This document shows, in pieces, positions 57,977 to 64,000 of a stretch of 64,000 nucleotides of DNA; position 1 is the first letter of the stretch; each line of letters opens with the position of its first letter. The notes under the pieces were generated by a model. The model was not told the DNA's origin, made no database searches, and saw only the letters and a program-made list of their open reading frames with translations. The translations under genes and the position numbers were made by a program. The DNA lies in assembly GCA_021464415.1 (NCBI GenBank), contig JAKCWG010000687.1, forward strand, positions 1 through 64,000, read 5' to 3'. Origin of the DNA: Lonicera japonica. Its lineage: Eukaryota > Streptophyta > Magnoliopsida > Dipsacales > Caprifoliaceae.

Positions 57977-60927
57977 TGTTGATTTAGAAGGTCTTAATCT
58001 TATTTTGATAATGATAAAAAGTTAATCATGTGTATTTTACATGTATTTTAAATGTATTTAGTTTAAACCGATTTAACAAGCTGCATTTTTTTTCCCGAAA
58101 TATCCCGAGAACTAAAACCGAAACCTTATCAAGTGTATCACCACTCCATGATATTCTCTCTACTCTCACATGAATTCATGCAATTCATGAAGATCAAAGA
58201 TCAAATGAATAGATAAAAAAGTTTCAAGGCAAATGATGCAAGTGAAGATCATATTGAAGAAACAAATTAGAGCATTCGAAAACTCGTTAATTTGATAATT
58301 GAGTAAGTGCTTAGGATTTATATTAAGTTTCTTGATTGATCAATCTCTATAGCTCAAATTTATTCGTGCATCTTTTAAAGATTGATTCAAACAAGCTTAA
58401 AATTGAATTTCTTTAAAAAACATCATTTTACAAAGACCGAGTTTCAAAATAAATTCATATTAATTTTAAATGATCATATTTTAAGCTCTCATAAAAATAA
58501 GTATCTTAGAAATATATCTTTAAGGTTCACAAATCATTAGAATTGTATTTGGAACTAAATCGCTAAATTGCAAAAATATTTTTATTTTACATTTCAGATT
58601 CACTCAGTTTTGGCACAGTTTTGATCTAACAGTCTGATGGACGCCTTCCCGAGTCCAATCACTTTGAAATTTTTAAATTAGTTAGTAAACATCTCTTAAA
58701 ACTTATGACCAAAATTTTTGCATGATCCAACGGTCGGATTAGGAGAAATGATCAAAACAAATTTGAATTTCTGGTCAACAAAACTAGCCTTTGGAAAAGA
58801 AATTCTTGCCCCACTTTTTTGCACACAACATTTCCTAAAAAGCCTCTAACGGATATATTGACTTAGGGGATATATATATAGGATGTTCTAAACTCATTTT
58901 ATACACTTCAGTCCATTCTAATCTTGATATTCATCATCTACTAAGATTGAATATATTTAAATTCTTCATTGATCATTTTTATCATTTTGAGCTATTTTGT
59001 CTTGAACAATCTTGATAATTCTAATGGGACCTTCAATTGTATCTTGTAAACACTCGAGAGTTATTGTTCATTGGTGTGAATCACCAAATAATATTTATTC
59101 AGCAATGTGAGAGGTTTATCTCATAAAAAAGTAAGAAGGTTAATTCTTGTGTTGAGTATTTTGAGTAGAATCACATTTGTTGAGTGTGGTGAGTAGAATC
59201 ACATTTGTAGAGTGTTGTGAGAAGAACAACACTTGTTGAGTGTAGTGAGAAAGATTACTGATAGGTGTCGAATCCAACAAAAATAATTCCTACTCAAATT
59301 TTAAATTAAATTGTATATAGCGGTGAGTAGGCTCGAATCCACAGAGACTGGTTAGACTTAATTCTTCAAATAATAAAAGAAAGGGGGTTTTGGAATTTTG
59401 TAATTTAAAACAAATTAATTGAAAGCAATTAAAAAGGAGATATCAATATTTATGAAAGATCTAGCCCAAGGTATATTCTCAGAATTGATTCATTGAATTG
59501 ATCATCGATGCAAAAATAAATCTTTTATTCTTTACTAAATTGGTTATAGTTATTGATACGATCTAATAACCAATCTCTCCTTACTTTGTCGATAATCAAG
59601 GTACGAACGTTAATTATTTCTCTAATCGATAAACAATCCTAGAAAAGCTCATAGAATTTAATTTACCAACAGCATTAATAGCTAAAGAGACCCAATTCTA
59701 ATCAGTGGATACAAAAGCAGGATCCATTTAAATTAGATTATATATCCCCATAACATAAACTTTGTCTATGTTATTTTACCACTAATATTAGAACACCTAA
59801 ACAATTACGGATTTAGATTTTCTAATTGGCAGTATATTGTTTCATCAATCAAGACAATGTGCACTTTGTATTAATTAATCAACAATAATATAATGAAACA
59901 TAGAAGATATATAAATAGCAGAGAATAAAAGAGTAATATAAATTAATTAGATCTCACAATTCTTGAAGAATCAAAACCTTGAATAACCTTGAACTAGAAT
60001 AATAGCTTAGCAATCCATGGAGTAAATAGAGTCTTCTAACTTGGAGAAAGGAGAAGGAAAATAATATATTGTTGTGTTTTCTCTACTCCTAACCCTTACC
60101 TAATATTTATAGGCCTAAAACAAGAGGCGCAATAAAACTCTAATTCCTCCTAAAAATAGGAGTCCTAAAAGAAAGCAACTAAATATTGTTTCCTAATTAA
60201 AATAAAAAACCTGCTAAGGAAATAAATAAGATACCAAAACAATTACAAAAACTAATTAAGTTATTCTGCCAACTGAGAGAACACGCTAGAAAATAGAATT
60301 GAATTTCGGAATCAGAGCGCGCCCACGGCTTAACAAAACAGCACTTCTGTCTTTTGGACAAGTTCTCAGCTTTGGTGTGCCCACGCTTTACACGATTACT
60401 TCTTCTGGTTTCTTCACTTTTTCCAACTTAGCTTCTTTTATCTTAAACTTGGGCTTTAAGCTCATTTATCTCTTTATCCATCATCTTTCCTACACAAACA
60501 CAATATGCAATTAATATCCGCAAATTAAGCATTTAAAACTAATAAAACATGGGAATATATCTCAAGATAAATAACAATTACGTGTCTTATCAATTACACT
60601 TGTAAAGGTTTGATTTTCACCCGGAAGAAAATCAATTTTAGTGAAACTTCTCGAGGGCACTATCCGGGCACGGGCGTATGGTCTAAACAACCGAACTGCG
60701 AGAACAAAATATCATATTCTCACTCGGTTCAATCTCTCTAATTCAAGCTCTTTATTTACTTGCATTTATATTTATTGCTTGTTCTTGAGATTGATTGCTT
60801 TGCATATTTTCTTGATATTCATTGAGTTAAAGTTTTGTTCTTAAAACTTTTCTTGAAACTTTTTAATTCCACATTAAGTTTCGAAAACCCTATTCACCCT
60901 CCCTCTAGGGTTATTTTTCGACCAACA
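57977..60927 (+). repeat. 3' LTR, split by a solo LTR
   Basis: It begins TGTTGATTTAGAAGGTC and ends TTTTTCGACCAACA. About 100 bases near 58526-58625 are absent from the 5' LTR (ACAAATCATTAGAATTG through TTTTGGCACAG). The insertion at 59259-60592 interrupts it. Confidence 0.88.
59259..60592 (+). mobile_element. nested solo LTR, 1334 bp
   Basis: It begins TGATAGGTGTCGAATCC and ends ACGTGTCTTATCA. ATTAC is duplicated exactly on both sides (59254-59258, 60593-60597). The 5' LTR of the host element shows the uninterrupted GAAAGATTACACTTGTAAAG. The TGATAGGTGTCG/TTATCA ends recall Athila-type gypsy LTRs. Confidence 0.88.
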
Positions 60928-60932
60928 GACTT

Positions 60933-62100
60933 CTCAATCCTTGAACTTACTACTTAACTTATTTGACATATCGGATTAATATAATCCACCTGCAAGGTTT
61001 GAGATGATCAAAACTTATAAGTTTCTCAATGGGTTATCATCAATTCTTATATTGAGACGTGAATTCCATCAATAATTAATATTCATCATACATATAGTGT
61101 CATTTTTCAATTTACAGAACTTATTGATCCATAAATGAATCTCACTCTTAATGAGTCAAAACAACAAACACTATATATATTTATGTCTATTAGTTATTTC
61201 AAGATTAAGAGTATAAGAAATCATAATAACCATGGGATTTTAAATTATTTTGTATAGTCAGTATAAAAACAATTAACTCAAAACTGGTCATGTTCAATAT
61301 ACACAAAAGTGTACTAGCACAACAAGTTAAAACTATACCGTTTCTTGTAGTCAAGATAAATTACTAAAACTTGTGCTACAATCTTACCAATGGTGTCCAA
61401 TTTCATCTAAGACCTTGAACCAATAAACTTATATTTCACAAGAATCGATGATATGATCTTCTGTGTGTAAACTATACTCTACACACCAAATCATCTACTA
61501 TATAGAATAAAAGACACTTGCATAATATTTAAATAAATTATAATACAACCATTGCTCATAAAGATTATCATTAAAACAACAAAACCGAGTCTATATAATA
61601 TATCAAAATCAATAATAATAAAATCATAATTTTTAGTATATCACTCTAACATGGAACAATTTCTCTCTTTCCCTTCCCACCTAAACTTTATTTCTCTTTA
61701 AGGCACTTTATCAAGATTGTTTTTTGTAGTATATATACGATGCCATTGAAAATATCACATCGCTTGTATAAATAAATAAATACATATGTATATATACATA
61801 TATATTTACAAAACATCAATTAATATATTTGTATCAAAACATTAATTAAAATATCTTGCGAGGTTGATTCTTTTTAAATGTGTTATTTTATCGGAGTATA
61901 TGAAACTTCTAAAGTGTCTCTTATTCATCAATATCTGCATCTAGGTTCTTAATATTTGATCACATGACTTTATATTATATGCATTTTATTATACAAATCT
62001 GGCAATTTTCTAAAACATGATTCAAAAGTGTCCATATAACATTTCACAATATAATAGTACGTCTCTGCAAGTCCCATTTTTCTTTTTAAGACGATCATTG
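60933..62100. other. AT-rich sequence, probably an old LTR element
   Basis: Motifs such as TAATCCACCTGCAAGGTTTG and TGAGACGTGAATTCCATCAA are of the kind seen in plant LTRs, but no ends or proteins could be fixed. No gene is supported. Confidence 0.4.
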
Positions 62101-62129
62101 CACCAATCTAATAAGTTGTACAAGTCGTA

Positions 62130-62343
62130 ATACCATAAACTATTGCCCCCCAAAAATTTTAGAAATTGTTACTTTATCCCTATTATTATTTAAAAAATAA
62201 ATAAAAAAATTAGTTATGTTTGCCCCTTCACAAATTGTATTAATCTTGCCCCCCTATCTTGAACAAAATTAATATTTATACAAAATTTTCTTTAATTTAC
62301 AAAAAGTGCCCTCTTCAGAAAAAAATTCTTGTTCCGCCCCTGA
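62130..62343 (-). mobile_element. hAT-type terminus (relic)
   Basis: On the minus strand the end reads CAGGGGCGGAACAAGAA at 62343, a typical hAT terminus of the kind seen at 12567 and 42138. TTGCCCCCC and TGCCCCTTC segments follow inward. The other end and target duplication were not found. Confidence 0.5.
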
Positions 62344-62532
62344 CAGGTCCAATGAGCCAAACATAGCCTTGTACATTTGAATTTATATTGTCAAAAATTG
62401 AACAATTAGAACAGGTTCCAACCCATAAAATATTCCTCTGGTAAATTTTCCAATGGCAATAAGCCCCTCTAATCTCTGATCTATATATGTAGTTACATTC
62501 AGAAGGCCAACAATCAATACAATCCGTTTCAC

Positions 62533-62738
62533 TCAAACACTTACAGTGAACAAATAGACTTTGAGCACAACCGAAAGAGCCAGCTGCAACAGAAAGATGG
62601 CGGCTACAATAAAGAACCACCTTTCACCTGCGGACTTGATGTGATTCGCAGATTAAGAGCCACAAAGGTGGCCGACATGAACCCGGCTACACCTGCTACC
62701 ACCCATCTGAATATCTCCAAAGGAACTACCGATAGACA
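62533..62738 (-). pseudogene. last exon of a YIP1/YIPF-family membrane protein gene, one-base frameshift
   Basis: YIP1-family proteins are Golgi and ER membrane proteins that interact with Rab GTPases in vesicle traffic. On the minus strand an acceptor (AAAACTGCAG) precedes CLSVVPLEIFRWVVAG, VAGFMSATFVALNLR, and after loss of one base HIKSAGERWFF, IVAAIFLLQLALSVVL, KVYLFTVSV and TGA (62535-62533). These form the last two or three membrane helices of the family. Upstream exons would lie to the right, beyond two MITE-like insertions (62869-63994) and outside the window. So this may be the 3' end of a real gene with a sequencing error, or a decayed copy. As given, the frame after NLR runs ITSSPQVKGGSLL and stops. 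Confidence 0.68.
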
Positions 62739-62868
62739 CTGCAGTTTTTGAAGGAAAGAAAGAATGTCAGCATCCAGCATAAATCCAATATAGTAGAAGA
62801 GATTTGTTTTCTCCATAAAAAGAGAGATCAATGAATAGCTCATTCTCAACCAATTCGCATTGAAGGGT

Positions 62869-63618
62869 AGGGGTGTCAAGACCAATCCGAAAATCGACCG
62901 AACGGACCAAACCGATCCGTAAAACCCCGAACCGAAAAAGAACCGAAAAAAAACCGAAATCGAAAACAAGGAAAACCGAAACGAAACCGAAAAGTTTAAT
63001 TCGGGTTTGGGGCAAGCTAATCCAAACCGAACTAAACCAAACCGAACTGAATTATGTATAGAGAAAAATGTTAATCATACTCTAAGAGCACACGTTAATT
63101 ATATTATAATACAAAAAAGATGGCATTTTGTAAGATATGTTTTTATTTATGCATATTGTGATAATCTTTAAAAAAAAAAAAGTCATTAACACGTGCCCTT
63201 ATTATTGAATAAACTACACAATGCTAAGATTTTTTATCACATACATGAAGGCAAGATAATTCATCATTTTATTTAATGAGTTTTATTCTTGTAAATATAC
63301 AAATAAAATAATAACTAAATAGAAACATGGCATCTATATTTTTGCTCATTGCGTCTAAAAAAACCATGACTTTAATTTGAATATGAAACCATTCTTACAT
63401 TACTATTAGTATTACATTGTTATATTAAATTGATTTAGAAAAAAATTTGTCAAAACTGAATAAAAACCGAACCGAAACCGAACCGAAAAGTTTTGATTCG
63501 AGTTTGGTTTCAAAGATTTATAAAACCAAAACCGAACCAAACCGAAACCGAATTTTTACATTTGGTTTGGGTTTGGAGTACCTTAGTTTTTACCCTGACC
63601 GAAACCGAAAATACCCTT
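62869..63618. mobile_element. ACCGAA-rich non-autonomous element, 750 bp
   Basis: It begins AGGGGTGTCAAGACC and ends AAACCGAAAATACCCTT, rich in ACCGAA at both ends. ATTGAAGGGT is present at both sides (62859-62868, 63619-63628). It has the same termini and style as 4701-5288. The right-hand target copy overlaps the first bases of the next MITE. Confidence 0.8.
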
Positions 63619-63623
63619 ATTGA

Positions 63624-63994
63624 AGGGTGTGTTTGGGAACCTCAATTCCATGGCTTGAATTGGAATTGGACCACTGCATTCCAAATCCAAGCCACGGAAT
63701 TGAGGTTCCCAAACACACCAGAATTCAAAACCGTTTTTGGATACGAAAAGTAAGATTGGAATTGGTCCAAAATCCTAATGTTATGAATCCCAATCCCCAA
63801 AATTGAGTTCCATAAGAGAACTAGATAATTCCTAAACCAATATGATATATAATTTCAACTCAAATGCACATGACACTCAAAAGTTTCTCTTTTGCATTAA
63901 CGCAACGAATCCATAAAGTAACAAAATAATGGAATTGCAATTATATGGAATTATAATTCAAAGAATTTCAATTCCATGTATCCAAAGACACCCT
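63624..63994. mobile_element. MITE with internal hairpin, 371 bp
   Basis: The left end AGGGTGTGTTTGGGAACC pairs with the reverse complement of the right end, AGGGTGTCTTTGGATACA. A nearly perfect inverted repeat of about 40 bases per arm (GTGTGTTTGGGAACCTCAAT with its complement) lies at 63627-63718, with an 11-base loop. No clear target duplication is visible before the window ends. Confidence 0.7.
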
Positions 63995-64000
63995 ATGTTT

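Larger units (their letters stand above)
54427..60927 (+). mobile_element. copia-type LTR retrotransposon with gag only, plus nested solo LTR
   Basis: The 5' LTR is 54427-55949 and the 3' LTR 57977-60927, the latter enlarged by a nested solo LTR. Target duplication GACTT is exact (54422-54426, 60928-60932). After the 5' LTR comes the primer site TTTAGTATCAGAGG. The interior is only 2.0 kb: a broken gag, then non-coding sequence with repeated GGGGGAGAAAATGTGTGT and GGGGAGAAATAATGTGTGT motifs, and a purine tract AAAGGGGGAGAT before the 3' LTR. Protease, integrase and RT are absent. This is a deletion derivative or a TR-GAG-like element. Confidence 0.88.

Overview
The window looks like repeat-rich nuclear DNA of a flowering plant, probably a eudicot. 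Non-coding sequence is AT-rich, introns have plant-style GT/AG borders, and almost every recognisable piece belongs to a plant transposon family (LINE, copia and gypsy LTR elements, hAT, MULE-like, PIF/Harbinger, CACTA, Helitron) or is a gene remnant. A degraded piece of plastid rpoB also sits in it, as expected of nuclear DNA. No bacterial operon, CRISPR array, rRNA or tRNA gene was recognised.

Only one gene looks intact: an SKP1-like gene on the minus strand (20177-20869, two exons, 150 residues). It lies in a large direct duplication. Block A runs from about 961 to 10911 and block B from about 16985 to 25072. Each carries an SKP1-like gene and the same right flank (9213-10911 matches 23436-25072). 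The block A gene (2251-4366) has a frameshifted last exon and an early stop. Comparing the blocks reveals empty sites. Two MULE-like elements (5344-6678, 6687-9204) sit end to end on one 8-bp target in block A, and a 494-bp hAT element (12567-13060) is absent from the paralogous site near 16949. A broken LINE (about 13840-16533) separates two further copies of a 0.7-kb segment.

The middle (25.6-37.2 kb) holds MITEs, two Helitron copies in opposite orientation, and a complete but non-autonomous LTR element (32854-37230). That element carries, antisense, an intronless gene of the LOB-domain (LBD) transcription factor family with one in-frame stop. This is the most unusual object in the window.

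The right part (39-61 kb) is layered insertion: a solo LTR with perfect target duplication, the rpoB fragment, a papain-type cysteine protease remnant split by a hAT element and cut by a copia LTR, a MULE-type MITE inside a CACTA-like element inside that copia element, a 3.6-kb solo LTR, and a gag-only copia-type element whose 3' LTR is split by another solo LTR. The last 1.5 kb carries the final exon of a YIP1-family membrane-protein gene, frameshifted, next to two abutting MITE-like elements.

There is no pathway to describe. The window records gene duplication, gene decay and gene-fragment capture by transposons.
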